NCBI GenBank assembly: GCA_033763355.1 | Contig: JANRKT010000065.1 | Coordinates: 1 to 51,409 of the forward strand | Direction of reading: 5' to 3' | DNA: 51,409 nt | Source: JANRKT01 sp033763355 | GTDB lineage: Bacteria; Bacteroidota; Bacteroidia; Chitinophagales; Chitinophagaceae | Shown here: positions 1 to 10,700 of the stretch, piece by piece | Numbering within the stretch: the stretch's first letter is position 1 | Layout: every line of letters begins with the position of its first letter | Notes under the pieces: model-generated | Told to the model about the DNA's origin: nothing | The model's database searches: none | Seen by the model: the letters and a program-made list of their open reading frames with translations, nothing else | Position numbers and translations under genes: made by a program

Positions 1-2432
1 GGTTCCAGGCCTTTTGATGCTGCAGTAACTGTAATATTTTCTTTTTTACCTGATGATTGTATTACTGCAACACAAAGGCCATTGAATACTTTATGTTCTT
101 TGGCTTTAAATGATTCATGGCTTGCAGGATTCCCGTTATCAACACCGGCAAGAAAACCGCCCCCGCTTACTTTAAATTTAACAAGGTCATCAGCATAGGG
201 AACGAGGGTTCCGTTTTCATCAGCAACTTTTACTGTTATAAATGATAAATCTGTCCCGCTTGCGCTGATGATGTTCCTGTCTGCATTCAGGATTATTTTT
301 GAGGGTTTGCCCGCAGTTTTAATCTCCCTGGTAAGAACAACTGACCCGTCCTTTTTAGATATTGCCTTTAATACCCCCGGCTCATATTTTACCTTCCAAC
401 CCACGTGCATGTCATCCTCTTTCTTTTTTCGTGCGCCGAGCGGTTTGCCGTTTAAAAACAATTGCACTTCATCAGCATTGTTATAATAAGCCCATACATC
501 AACGGTATCAGCATTTATGTCGCCGGTTTTTTCCCCTTTCCAGTTCCAATGGGGAAAGAGGTGCAAAACAGGTTTGTTTGTCCACACGCTTTGATAGAGG
601 TAATACACATCTTTCGGAAAGCCCGCCAGGTCAATAATACCGAAGTAAGAACTTTTTGCAGGCCAGTTGTATGGCGTGGGCTCGCCAAGATAATCAAACC
701 CCGTCCAGATAAACATGCCGCTGATGTGTTTGTATTTTTCAAAAACTTTCAATGTCTCTTCATGTGTTGAGCCCCATGGAGCAGAACAGTTATCATAAGC
801 AGAACAGGTAAAATCAGCGTTGCCGTCTGTTAAAGGCAAATCCCATCTTTTGGGCCAGCGTCGTATGCTGTCAGAAGGCATATCATAATGGCCCCTTGTC
901 TGCAATGCAGAAACAGATTCTGTTATTATAAAAGGTTTGTCCCTCCACCTGTTCAATACATCTTTCCACTCATCATGATGGTAATTGTAACCGGTAATAT
1001 CATAAGCGCCTGAAAGAAGCAGTTTGTTACCTGCGCCGGTTTCATTATTTGCGGTAACAACCGGCCTTGTAGTATCCAGTGACTTTACAATATTCACAAG
1101 CTCTTTTGAAATAACAATACCGGCGCTGTCATCACTTGCACCCCATTGTTCCCCAATTTCATTGCCCACGCTCCAGATCATAACAGAAGGATGGTTCCTG
1201 TCCCTCAATACATGATCTTCGAGGTCTCTTTTATGCCATTGCTGCCAGTCGAGGTGATAATCAAAATCATTTTTCTTCCTGGCCCACATGTCAAAAGTTT
1301 CATCCATTATAATAAAGCCCATCCTGTCGCACAAATTGAGCAGTTCAGGCGCAGGCGGGTTATGTGAAGTGCGGATGGCATTGCAGCCCATTGCTTTTAA
1401 AATTTCAAGTTGCCTTTCCAAAGCCCTCGTATTGATTGCAGCGCCAAGACACCCGAGGTCATGGTGGTTGCATACGCCGCGTATCTTTACATATTCCCCG
1501 TTAAGAAAAAACCCGTTGTTCACATCAAAATGAAAAGAGCGGATACCGAAAGCAGTTTCATACCGGTCAACCTCTTTGCCATTTACAACAACAGCTGAAA
1601 CCGCCCTGTACAAATACGGTTTATCAACAGACCACAAAGCAGGCGAAGGAATATTTATATCCTGGCCGGCAACAATGGATGAGCCCGCCTTAATATTGTT
1701 GCCTGAACCAAGCGCTGCAACTTTTTTACCATCGGCTGAATAAATAACTGAGCTGAGCATAAATTGCTGCAGGCTTTCGGTATGGTTACTGATTGTTGTT
1801 TTAATATTTACCGTTGCTGATTGCCCGGATATCTTGGGGGTTGTGATAAACGTGCCGTTGTATTCAATGTAAACTTTACCGGTAATGGTTAACCATACAT
1901 TGCGGTAGATGCCCGAGCCGGAATACCATCTTGAATTGGGCTGCTGCGAATTGTCAACCTTAACAGCAATAACATTCTTCAGGGAACCGGTTTTAAGATA
2001 AGGTGTAAGATCATAACGGAAAGAGATATAACCATTGGGCCTTTTGCCAAGGTAATGCCCGTTGATCCACACTTCGCTGTTGCGGTAAACACCGTCAAAA
2101 TCTATAAATACAGCATTGTCCTTTGCAGAAACAGGTATGGTAAATGATTTCCTGTACCATCCAATGCCGCCGGGCAAGGCGCCGCCGCCTGCACCTGCAG
2201 GATGTTTATCGCTGAATTCCCCTTCAATACTCCAGTCATGCGGCAGGTTCAAACTGCGCCATGACTGATCATTAAACCCCGTTTGTTCAGCGCCGGTTGC
2301 ATCACCTGAGTAAAACTTCCAGCCGGTATTGAAGTTTTTAATAACCCGTGAAACGGTTTGCGAATAAGTTTTTGCGCTTATCATTACAAACAATGCTGCA
2401 ACAGCAAAAAACAAACAGGCTTTTCTTTTCAT
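1..2432 (-). CDS. Secreted GH2 glycoside hydrolase, beta-galactosidase type (3' end outside window)
   Basis: An open frame runs from an ATG at 2432 to the left edge without a stop, giving about 810 residues with the C-terminus missing. A signal peptide (MKRKACLFFAVAALFV, then AKTYSQ) indicates export. The order of parts is that of GH2: jelly-roll sugar-binding domain (FNTGWKFYSGD; LPHDWS; about residues 30-190), immunoglobulin-like domain (200-310), TIM barrel (about 310-610), then beta domains of the DUF4982/invasin-like type. The predicted acid/base is the second Glu-adjacent motif VGNEIGE near residue 424, and the nucleophile is the Glu of IITES near 505. GH2 enzymes of this shape remove beta-galactose and sometimes other beta-sugars from the non-reducing end. 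It is the most distal gene seen in the operon, about 100 bp after the clan GH-A hydrolase gene. In a xyloglucan-type locus the expected role is beta-galactosidase. Exact specificity cannot be read from sequence alone. Confidence 0.9.
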   Translation of the reverse strand, partial: MKRKACLFFAVAALFVMISAKTYSQTVSRVIKNFNTGWKFYSGDATGAEQTGFNDQSWRSLNLPHDWSIEGEFSDKHPAGAGGGALPGGIGWYRKSFTIPVSAKDNAVFIDFDGVYRNSEVWINGHYLGKRPNGYISFRYDLTPYLKTGSLKNVIAVKVDNSQQPNSRWYSGSGIYRNVWLTITGKVYIEYNGTFITTPKISGQSATVNIKTTISNHTESLQQFMLSSVIYSADGKKVAALGSGNNIKAGSSIVAGQDINIPSPALWSVDKPYLYRAVSAVVVNGKEVDRYETAFGIRSFHFDVNNGFFLNGEYVKIRGVCNHHDLGCLGAAINTRALERQLEILKAMGCNAIRTSHNPPAPELLNLCDRMGFIIMDETFDMWARKKNDFDYHLDWQQWHKRDLEDHVLRDRNHPSVMIWSVGNEIGEQWGASDDSAGIVISKELVNIVKSLDTTRPVVTANNETGAGNKLLLSGAYDITGYNYHHDEWKDVLNRWRDKPFIITESVSALQTRGHYDMPSDSIRRWPKRWDLPLTDGNADFTCSAYDNCSAPWGSTHEETLKVFEKYKHISGMFIWTGFDYLGEPTPYNWPAKSSYFGIIDLAGFPKDVYYLYQSVWTNKPVLHLFPHWNWKGEKTGDINADTVDVWAYYNNADEVQLFLNGKPLGARKKKEDDMHVGWKVKYEPGVLKAISKKDGSVVLTREIKTAGKPSKIILNADRNIISASGTDLSFITVKVADENGTLVPYADDLVKFKVSGGGFLAGVDNGNPASHESFKAKEHKVFNGLCVAVIQSSGKKENITVTAASKGLE

Positions 2433-2533
2433 TGACAAATCTGATTAAATGCAAAGCAAATAAAATTAAGGATTGAAAACAGCAGCATTTTTAATACCTG
2501 AAAATTATAATATACTGGTATCCGTTTACAGCT

Positions 2534-4468
2534 TTACTGTGACACCAGCAGTTTTTTTACAGTAGCCCCTTTGGGTGTTTGTATATGCAGCAGGTAAACA
2601 CCCGGCGCCAGCCGCTCATTTACTTCTAACGGCCTTGTACCTGTAACCCTTTTTTGATAAAGCGACTGTCCGATAACATTGGTCATTGTTATATCAAACC
2701 GTGCCGCTGCATTAAACCCGCTGAAATTTATTGTAAATCCGCCGCCGGCAGAGGGGTTGGGAAACAGCTTTACCAGTTTGTCAGAAGGGTCAATATCATT
2801 AACTGCAGTAACAGTTCCTTTATCCACCAGCATATAGGTTGCGGAACGAGCAGGCACATTGATTTTAATTTCGGTACCTGTAAGTGATGAATTGGCCTTT
2901 AATGTTGCATAATTTGAGGGGCCCCCTGCAACACCGGAGGGGCCACTGCCATTAATAATTACTTTCCTCGAAAATTCCCCGTTATCGTTATCACCGGTAA
3001 GCGTGTACCAGTAATAGCGGTTGCCCGCCGTAAAATTCTGAAAATTGATTTTAACCACCTGTGCTGAAGTTCCCTTGTTTACAATTACAAGGCCGGCCTG
3101 GCCTGATGTAAACGTGGAAGCATAACTTACAATATCAGAAGTTCCAGAAACCGCTGAAGACAGCATCTGGTCGCCGAAATATTTTTGAAAATAATACATG
3201 TGATAAAACGACGGACGCGGCGACCATTTTGAAACGCCCGGCTCATCGCCCTGGCTGAATGTGCCATGATCGTTTCCGTTATCCCATCCGTTGGCAAGGT
3301 CCCACCTCGATGCCATGCCATATTTGTATTTGATCATTTCGCCCAGCACCAGCGCTGCGTGCATACCATTAATATGAGATACCGCCTGCTTTGAACCAAC
3401 CGCAAAAATATTCCACTCCGTTAAGGCTACCGGCTTCAGCTCAACACCGGCCCTGCTCGTTGTGGTTACCATCCAGTCCATCATGATTTTTGTTTCTGTT
3501 GCAGCAGAGTTGAGTACAACTGACGCTGTTGAGTTCTCATTATAATTTGTATAGTAAGAATGGATGATATAAAAGTCTGCCGCATTGCCCGCCTTGCTGA
3601 AGTAACCTGCATTCCATGTCCTGTCAACCGGGTTCCATGAATTTGCTGCATCTACCTGTATTAACTGTGCACCTATCTTTATGGTAACCCCTTTCTCATT
3701 GGCCGCTTTACGCATTGAATCCACAAACACTTTAAGGTGTTCACCATATAATTCGCCTGTAATGATTTCGGGCTGGCCATCTTTGTTTTTTGTTACATCA
3801 ATTTTATATCCCGCCTGCCATGGCCCTGCGTCTTCATTGCCTATCTCCCAGAATTTTGTGCGGCCATTGTCGTAACGCACCCACTCAGCTGCCAGGTGTG
3901 CTGCAGCTGCTACAGGGTTTGCGGCTGTGCTGTAACGTGCATAACTGTAATTTACAGTAATGATTCCCGTACTTGCGGTTTGCTGCAGCATGGCATAATA
4001 GTTATCCAGCGACAAGGTCCACCCCGCTGTATTTTTTCCATACCAGTACCCGGCAGAAACTTTTTTGCCTTCCGTATCGAATAAAGAATCGGGTACATCC
4101 GCAGGCTTTTCCCCGGGTGCTGCATTCCAGAAATATACACTGCTGATGTTGCCCCCCGGCATACGGATAACGTTAGGCGATAAACTTTTGATGTTATCAA
4201 TCAATGCGCTTTCCGTTACCATCTGCGTCATGTAGGGGTTGCAGTTATTTCCGAAAAGGTACTTTGATACTTTGTTTACAACATTTGCCGCATCTACGGT
4301 AATGGTATTGGTTGCTGCAGCAGCGGGTTTGATTATTTCAGAAAATTGGGGCGCCGTAATATTTTTGGGTTGCCAGTCGTCAAGAAAAAAACCCGGGCTT
4401 TGCGCTTTTGCATTGCCGGTAAACATCATTAACAATAACAAGGGTAAGAATCGCATAAATAATTTCAT
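2534..4468 (-). CDS. Type IX-secreted clan GH-A glycoside hydrolase, alpha-L-arabinofuranosidase-like
   Basis: The protein has 644 residues from the ATG at 4468; an in-frame TTG lies 6 nt further upstream, but the ATG gives a clean signal peptide ending NAKAQ. The catalytic part resembles GH51/related (beta/alpha)8 enzymes: it opens with a KYLFGNN segment, has PNVIRMPGG on an early strand, FWEIGNED with a likely acid/base Glu near residue 212, and ALTEWN with a likely nucleophile Glu near 351. A beta-sandwich follows (about 440-560). The last 75 or so residues (LFPNPSAGG ... GVYLLHI ... KKLLVSQ) are a Por secretion tail, so the protein should leave the cell through the type IX system and be surface-attached or released. 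It lies between the glycan-binding protein and GH2 genes of the locus. Arabinofuranosidase activity is inference; another GH-A family is possible. Confidence 0.8.
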   Translation of the reverse strand: MKLFMRFLPLLLLMMFTGNAKAQSPGFFLDDWQPKNITAPQFSEIIKPAAAATNTITVDAANVVNKVSKYLFGNNCNPYMTQMVTESALIDNIKSLSPNVIRMPGGNISSVYFWNAAPGEKPADVPDSLFDTEGKKVSAGYWYGKNTAGWTLSLDNYYAMLQQTASTGIITVNYSYARYSTAANPVAAAAHLAAEWVRYDNGRTKFWEIGNEDAGPWQAGYKIDVTKNKDGQPEIITGELYGEHLKVFVDSMRKAANEKGVTIKIGAQLIQVDAANSWNPVDRTWNAGYFSKAGNAADFYIIHSYYTNYNENSTASVVLNSAATETKIMMDWMVTTTSRAGVELKPVALTEWNIFAVGSKQAVSHINGMHAALVLGEMIKYKYGMASRWDLANGWDNGNDHGTFSQGDEPGVSKWSPRPSFYHMYYFQKYFGDQMLSSAVSGTSDIVSYASTFTSGQAGLVIVNKGTSAQVVKINFQNFTAGNRYYWYTLTGDNDNGEFSRKVIINGSGPSGVAGGPSNYATLKANSSLTGTEIKINVPARSATYMLVDKGTVTAVNDIDPSDKLVKLFPNPSAGGGFTINFSGFNAAARFDITMTNVIGQSLYQKRVTGTRPLEVNERLAPGVYLLHIQTPKGATVKKLLVSQ

Positions 4469-4611
4469 AAACAAAGTTTAAATGATTTGAAGGGTACAGA
4501 TAAAACATCAGATATTTCCTGTTGGACTTATAGTAAATACCCGATTTGCTGATATGCGGCCTTAATACTTTTAAAAATCAAAAATAGCTTTTGTCATTAA
4601 CCTGCACAGCC

Positions 4612-4631
4612 GTTCCCTCCGGGGAGGGAAC
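4612..4631. repeat. Perfect 8-bp palindromic hairpin
   Basis: GTTCCCTC and GAGGGAAC form a perfect 8-bp stem around a CGGG loop. No T-run follows on the minus strand, so it is not a textbook terminator; an RNA-stabilising or attenuating element, or a short dispersed repeat, fits better. A related GC-rich palindrome sits inside the VCBS gene near 24250-24280. Confidence 0.65.
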
Positions 4632-4752
4632 CGGCTCATGCAGATGCTGGTTGTCATAATGAAAAACATTCAGTGCATCCTTTGTTTTTTTCCTGCAAGG
4701 GCGGCCCGTGCAATTACAAACTATTGTTTTGCTAATAGTAAAGCGGCGTAAT

Positions 4753-4810
4753 GTTCCACAAAGCCACAGAGTCCACAAAGATTTTCTTCTTTGTGCCTTA
4801 GTGGGAAAAA
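4753..4810. repeat. CACAAAG-type short interspersed repeat
   Basis: The segment has the repetitive wording seen in dispersed noncoding repeats of many Bacteroidota: TTCCACAAAGCCACAGAG, then TCCACAAAG, a spacer and CTTTGTGCC. CACAAAG (4774-4780) and CTTTGTG (4789-4795) are perfect inverted repeats around an 8-nt loop, and CCACAAAG also occurs as a direct repeat just upstream. Only one copy is visible in the window, so genome-wide dispersion is inference. Confidence 0.45.
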
Positions 4811-4835
4811 CTTTTACGACAGAATAAACTTAACA

Positions 4836-6062
4836 CTATTTTATTTTTACCACCCTGATGTTATCAATAGCTGCATTAAAGCTTGCTACTGCATTTACAT
4901 CCGGGTTAATAAACATGATATCAATATTACCGAAGCCACTGGTGCCCAACAATGCTTTTAATGAAGGCGCAGGATCGCCTGTTCCGTCAATGCCATTGGC
5001 TTTTGTTTTGAACGCCGTTAAAGGAATGACAACAGTTTGCCATTTGCCGCCGGTATTGAATTTGATATTTGATCCGTTGGCCAGTTTCCATGGTGCATAA
5101 TTGGCTAAATAAGTCCAGTTATAATCTTTGGTTATATAAAGCCTGCCTGATTCCCAGTCTTCCTTTACAAACAATTCAAACTTGAGTGCATAATTGCCAA
5201 TGGGATCATCCAGGTTAGCTGCAGGCACCCACTGCGAACCATTGGTATTTATTGAACGGTTCCAGTTCCACCATCCAAAGTCGCCGCCGTTAACACCAGT
5301 AAATACCAAACGGTTAAAGCTGCCCCATGCACCGGGATACGCCGCTGCATCAGAACTTGTTTCACAGCCCCAGCTAAAGTTGGATATGTTATCGCCGTTG
5401 TGCATTACACCGGTAACAAAATCATTAAACCTCAAAACTGATACAGCAGTGCCGTAGCGGTTCACTACTGATATTGGCCCGCTTGCAGTAATGCCGGGCG
5501 GAACTGTTACCTCAAGCGTTGTTCCGGATGTATTGGCTGTAAGGTTGGTGGTTACCGCTATATTTCCCGGGAAAACCACTTTGTCAACAAAGAAAAAATT
5601 ATTGCCATAAATCGTTACCCTCAGCCCGGCCTGCGCATATTCATTAGACATGGCTGTGATGACTGCAGGCGGGGGCACGATGGGAAAAGTAAATACGGTT
5701 TCACCAAACCGTGTTACTACTTTCACGGTATTCAAATCGGCCGGGTTTAAGCTGGCAAACGGCATATCAGCAGGAATGGTAACTACGATATTTTCATTTG
5801 ACAGCAAAGCTGAATTAAACGGTGCAGGATAGCCGTTAAAATATATCTCTGCTGCGGTTGCAAGATTGGAACCCTGAATCACCACTGTTTGCCCCGGCCC
5901 TGCCAGGGTAAGCGCAGAATCATTGGGTGCAGGGGTGCTGGCACGCAAACGGCTGATAACAGGAGGCGCCCCGCTGTTATTTTTTTTACATGCAAACTGG
6001 CTGAAGGCGCCTGCAACCAGAATTATAAGCAGCAGTATTTTATTAAAACTATAAGTACGCAT
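4836..6062 (-). CDS. Surface glycan-binding lipoprotein with IPT/TIG domains
   Basis: The 408-residue protein starts at ATG 6062 with a lipoprotein signal whose acylated Cys is residue 25 (SQFAC, then KKNN). Two IPT/TIG immunoglobulin-like domains follow at about 30-115 and 118-200 (PPAVITAMSNEYAQAGLRV is a typical start of the second). The C-terminal half (about 205-408) is rich in Trp and aromatic residues (FGWWNWNRS, YNWTYLANYAPWKL) and ends in a jelly-roll-like strand set, as in SGBP-B proteins of xyloglucan and related loci. Such proteins sit on the outer membrane and hold the polysaccharide for the SusCD transporter. The gene is 23 bp after susD, the usual place. Ligand identity is not proven by sequence. 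Confidence 0.85.
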   Translation of the reverse strand: MRTYSFNKILLLIILVAGAFSQFACKKNNSGAPPVISRLRASTPAPNDSALTLAGPGQTVVIQGSNLATAAEIYFNGYPAPFNSALLSNENIVVTIPADMPFASLNPADLNTVKVVTRFGETVFTFPIVPPPAVITAMSNEYAQAGLRVTIYGNNFFFVDKVVFPGNIAVTTNLTANTSGTTLEVTVPPGITASGPISVVNRYGTAVSVLRFNDFVTGVMHNGDNISNFSWGCETSSDAAAYPGAWGSFNRLVFTGVNGGDFGWWNWNRSINTNGSQWVPAANLDDPIGNYALKFELFVKEDWESGRLYITKDYNWTYLANYAPWKLANGSNIKFNTGGKWQTVVIPLTAFKTKANGIDGTGDPAPSLKALLGTSGFGNIDIMFINPDVNAVASFNAAIDNIRVVKIK

Positions 6063-6085
6063 AATATTATTTTTTTTGTTGATAT

Positions 6086-7708
6086 TTACTCAGGCAATTT
6101 GCTGAAATCAAAAGCCACCGGCGGATTGGCGAGGCTTGGCGCTTTTACCAGTTCCGCTTCAGGAAATGGCAGGTACATGGTTTGATCCGTAACCGGATAA
6201 GTAACCGAATTGTATGCTGCCGTATAGGTACGCGGGTTACTGGTACCCGTATTATAGGTTAAAGTATAGGAACCTTTATCCTGTGTGTTGATGATTGATT
6301 TAGCTTTGGTGGGATTGAAATAATAAAGCCTCATCAGTTCATACCAGTAAATGCCTTCAAATACCGTTTCAATTCTTTTGTCAAGGAAGATATCATCAAA
6401 AGTAACAGATGATTTTGCCGGCAAACCAGCCCTTGTGCGGACAGCATTGTAATACTTTAACGCTTCAGCGTCTGAAGTGGATGCAGCATCTCCCAGTATG
6501 GCTTCTGCATAAATCAGGTACACCTCGGCAAGACGAAGCATATAAGTGTTGATGTATGCGCCCATTTCAGTTCCCTTTCCCCCGTTGTCTTTTACTGAAC
6601 CGATAATGTACTTTTTGGTATTGGCAATATCGGTTGTTGTAAAACTGTAACCGTTCAGGTCTTTTCTAATTTCAGGATAAAAATCCCCGTTAAACATAAA
6701 TGTTGCCTTGCGCCTGATGGAATCAGCCGGGTTGGCCAGGTAATATTTTACAAGATTGGCTGAAGCGCCATGCGCAGCGCCCCATCCGTCCCAGCTGCCT
6801 GTAATATCCCCGTTGCGTGCCATGTATGCCTGGAAGGAATTGTTTACACCCCAAGGTTCACGTATGGGCATCCATTGCAGGGAGAATAAACTTTCTTTGT
6901 TGTTCTTTGAACTGTTGTGGTTCTCACCCCTGAACAAATCATAATAATTAGTCTCCAGTTGGTAAGGGCTGTTATGAACCACGCTGGCAGCATAAGATTT
7001 TGCACTGTCCAGGTCGTTCTTTCTCCTTGTGCCGCTGCTGCCAACACCTGCCCGTGTTAAATACATCCTTGCAAGCATTCCTTCGGCAGAATATTTGGTA
7101 AGGCGCCCGTCTGCAAATGCTGTTACCGGTAAATTTTTTGCAGCATAAGTAAAATCCCTGATGATCAGCTCCCACACACTTTCAACTGTATTGCGTGCAA
7201 CATTAGGGTCGCCCATTTGCGCATTGTTATCATAAATAATCGGTACGGGGCCCCAGTTGCTCACCAGGAAATAATAAGCCATGCCACGCATAAAGCGGCA
7301 TTCGCCTATTGCGGCACGCTTTACGTCATCAGGTACAGCAGTTGCATTGTTCTTTATGTTAAGCATGGTCTGGTTGCTCTGCGCAATGATCTTGTAAAAC
7401 GATTTGTACGCAGGCAGCAGGGTCCATACATCTGTTGCTGAAACAGCAAATTTGTAAAACTGGTCCCTGTCGTTGGAGATCATGTTGCCTGCACGTGCAT
7501 CGCCGAAGGACAATGCAGCCTTATCGTTATAATCAAACCATACAATATTATACAGCGGCGCTGTGCCCGCCCTTACTTCTTCGGTAGTTTTATAAAATAT
7601 GTCTGACGTAAGGGAATCTTCAGGCGGCCGGTTCAGAAAGTTTTTACTGCAACCCTGTATCACGGCAAAGGTTACAATAATGATCAAAGCTTTTACAATC
7701 GTCTTCAT
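6086..7708 (-). CDS. SusD/RagB-family outer-membrane lipoprotein
   Basis: The protein has 540 residues and a lipoprotein signal with Cys at residue 20 (AVIQGC). The N-terminal SusD-like domain (FLNRPPEDSLTSDIFYKTTEE) and the helical TPR-like scaffold up to a RagB C-terminal domain (LRLAEVYLIYAEAIL; ALKYYNAVRTRAGLP; ETVFEGIYWYELMRL) match the SusD family in order and length. SusD proteins form a lid on the partner SusC barrel and bind glycan before import. The gene begins 19 bp after the end of susC, so the two are co-transcribed. Binding specificity is not readable from the sequence. Confidence 0.95.
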   Translation of the reverse strand: MKTIVKALIIIVTFAVIQGCSKNFLNRPPEDSLTSDIFYKTTEEVRAGTAPLYNIVWFDYNDKAALSFGDARAGNMISNDRDQFYKFAVSATDVWTLLPAYKSFYKIIAQSNQTMLNIKNNATAVPDDVKRAAIGECRFMRGMAYYFLVSNWGPVPIIYDNNAQMGDPNVARNTVESVWELIIRDFTYAAKNLPVTAFADGRLTKYSAEGMLARMYLTRAGVGSSGTRRKNDLDSAKSYAASVVHNSPYQLETNYYDLFRGENHNSSKNNKESLFSLQWMPIREPWGVNNSFQAYMARNGDITGSWDGWGAAHGASANLVKYYLANPADSIRRKATFMFNGDFYPEIRKDLNGYSFTTTDIANTKKYIIGSVKDNGGKGTEMGAYINTYMLRLAEVYLIYAEAILGDAASTSDAEALKYYNAVRTRAGLPAKSSVTFDDIFLDKRIETVFEGIYWYELMRLYYFNPTKAKSIINTQDKGSYTLTYNTGTSNPRTYTAAYNSVTYPVTDQTMYLPFPEAELVKAPSLANPPVAFDFSKLPE

Positions 7709-7727
7709 ATAAAAGAGTTTTTATTTT

Positions 7728-10700
7728 TTAGAAATCTGCAAGCAGGTTAAATGAATACATCCTTGTTGACGGGTAACGTGCATCATCAACACCTACTGTT
7801 AATGAACCGAAATTGGGTATCATACCAATTTCAGGGTCATATCCTTTATATTTTGTAATGGTGAAAAGGTTCTGCACACCGGCAGATACCCGCAGCCCCT
7901 TCATGGCCACCTTAGATGCCCATTTAGCAGGAACATTATAAGAGAGCGTTACATTCTTTATCCTGATATAAGAGCCATCTTCAATATACCATTGGCTTGC
8001 CCTGAAATTACCATTGGCGCTGTTGCCTATGATGCGGGGGATCTGGTAACCCGGATTGGTTAATGTAGTGGTAAGGTCGGCTGCATTGGTGCTGCTGGGT
8101 TTGGCAAAATTGGCAACCGCTTTAAAGTAGTTGCTGTACACGGCAGTACCTGTCGGGTTCTCGTTCCTGTAACGTGTATAATTAAATACATCATTGCCAT
8201 TTACGCCAAGTATAAAAATATTAAGGTCAAAGTTCTTATAGCTGAAAGAATTGTTGAGGCCCCATGTAAACTTGGGCCAGGGGTTACCGATAACTGTGCG
8301 GTCATTCTGATCAATGATGCCATCCGGTTTCCCGTTTGGCCCGCTGATGTCCCTGTATTTAACATCGCCAACCCATGAACCCTGAACAGGATCAACCGTT
8401 AATACCCCGTTTGAAGTTTGAATGGCGTGGTTCTTTATTTCATCAATATTCTGAAACAGCCCTTCGGCAATATAGCCGGTTATTAATGCAGCAGGATGGC
8501 CCACCATTGTAGAACTGATAACAGAACTGTTGTTGTAAGTGCTGTTAATGGGGGTGTTGTTGTAAAGAGATGTTACCTTATTCCTGTCTATTGAAAAATT
8601 CAAACCGGTTTTCCATGTAAAGGGTTTAAGGACATTTGTGGTATTGATGGTAACACCCATGCCTTTGTTCTCCATAGATCCCACATTTGAAGTGGGGAAA
8701 CGGATATAACCTGATGAATAAGAGATGTCGCCTCCTGAAAAATAAGGGAAGTCGTTTGTGGTGAGGAGGTCGTCAATCTTCTTGAGATAGAAGTCTGCAC
8801 TTACTTCAATCCTGTTGTTAAGCATACGAAGGTCAAAACCCAGGTTGGTAGTTTTGGAAGTTTCCCATTTTAAAAAAGGATTGGAAAAGTTGGCAGAAAG
8901 ATAACCAGTGCCCCATGCAGTGGGCACACTGTATAAAGAAGCATAATATCCTGCTGCTGCTGCATTACCGCTAAGGCCGTACTCCAATCTTAGTTTTAAA
9001 TCGTTTATTGCAGTTAATCCGCTCATGAACTTTTCCTGCGACACACGCCATGCTGCAGAGAAGGACGGGAAATAACCCCATCTGTTTTCCGGACCAAAGT
9101 TAGAAGAACCATCGGCCCTCATGGACGCCTGGAAAATATACCTGTTATCATATACATAATTAAGCCTTCCGAAATACGATTCCCTTGAACCGGACCCTTT
9201 GCTGCTGGAGTTGGTGGCTGTAAGCGCATCGCCGCCTGTTAATTCCTGCACATTGTTGGTAACATAATTCCTGCGCAGCCCTGCAAGCCCTTCCCAGCTG
9301 TTTTCTGTTGCTTCATGGCCGGCCATTACCGTTATGTTGTGATTGCCTATGCGTGTATCGTACTGCAACCTGCTCTGCAAACCCCACCAATAGCTGTTTC
9401 CGCTCCTGCGTTCAGAAACAGTGGTGCTGTTTACATAACCATTAAATTCATAAGAAGGGTTAAACAAATAATTGTTGCTGTATTGGTAATACGTATTGAT
9501 TTCATTGTGCCATACAAGGCCTTTCGTTAATGTAACGTCAGTATATAAGCCGCCCATAAAGCCAAGCGCTTTGTTGCGGTTGTCATTGATCTGCGCCAGC
9601 GCTACCGGGTTAGAGAACTGGTATTGGGTGCTTGTTGGCCCTCCCCAGCTGCCGTCAGGATTGGTAACCGGTACCGATGGGTTTTGACCGATGGCGATAT
9701 TCAAAAGGTCACCATTGGATATGTTTACATTTTCTTTCGTTTGGTTTATGTTCAGGTTGGTTCCCACCTTCAGCCATTTCCTTGTTTGGTTGTCTATATT
9801 TAACCGGATGGAATAACGCTCAAAACCTGATCCCTTCAATACACCTTCCTGTTTAAAATATTCAGTGCCGAGGTAAAAAGATGTTTTTTCGTTGCCGCCG
9901 CTTAAACTCAAACCATATTTCTGCAACAATGTTTTGCGGAACAATGCTGCCTGCCAGTCTGTTCCTTCACCCAATACTGAGGGGTCTGAAAACAATGGCT
10001 CATACGGTGCAGCGCCTGCTTTTGCAAATTCATTGCGGTATGCAGCGTATTCCTGCAGGTTCATTACTGGAACAGTATTGGGTTCATCCTGCACGGTAAC
10101 CAAAGTATTGAATGAAACTTTTGTTTCGCCTGCCTTTCCCCGTTTGGTGGTAATCATAATTACACCATTGGCACCGGCTGCTCCGTAAATAGAAGTAGCG
10201 GAAGGCCCCTGCAAAACGTTCATGGTTTCTATATCGTCAGGATTAATGCCTGCAAGGATATTTGCTGATGTGCCGCCACGTCCGGAGGGGTTATCTGGTT
10301 TTATCTGAACGCCGTCAATTACATAAAGCGGCTGGTTGGAATAGTTGATAGAGTTAACGCCCCGAATCATTACAGATGGCGGCGCACCGGGCTGTGCGCT
10401 GTTTGATGTTACATATACGTTTGCAGCACGGCCCTGCAGGCCCTGCTCAAGCGTTGTGTTGATGGTTTTTTTCATGTCCTCTCCTGTTACTACCACTTGC
10501 GAACTGGAGAGATCGGTCTTTCTTATTTTACCATAACCAATCACCACAACTTCCGACATTTTGGTTGCATCTTCTTCGAGGCGCACATCAATGTTGCTGC
10601 TTTTGCCCACAGGAATTTCCTTTGGGGTATAACCTACAGAAGAAAACACAAGCACGTCGCCGGTTTTTGCTTCAATGCTGAACTCGCCTTTGCTGCCGGT

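Larger units (their letters stand above)
4469..4835. other. Intergenic region with two palindromic repeats
   Basis: There is no convincing gene between the glycan-binding protein and hydrolase genes; the short open frames here lack family features. On the minus-strand transcript it holds two hairpin-forming elements (4612-4631 and about 4753-4810, listed separately). This is far more spacing than elsewhere in the operon, where gaps are about 20-50 bp, so the last two genes may be attenuated or have their own promoter. Confidence 0.6.
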
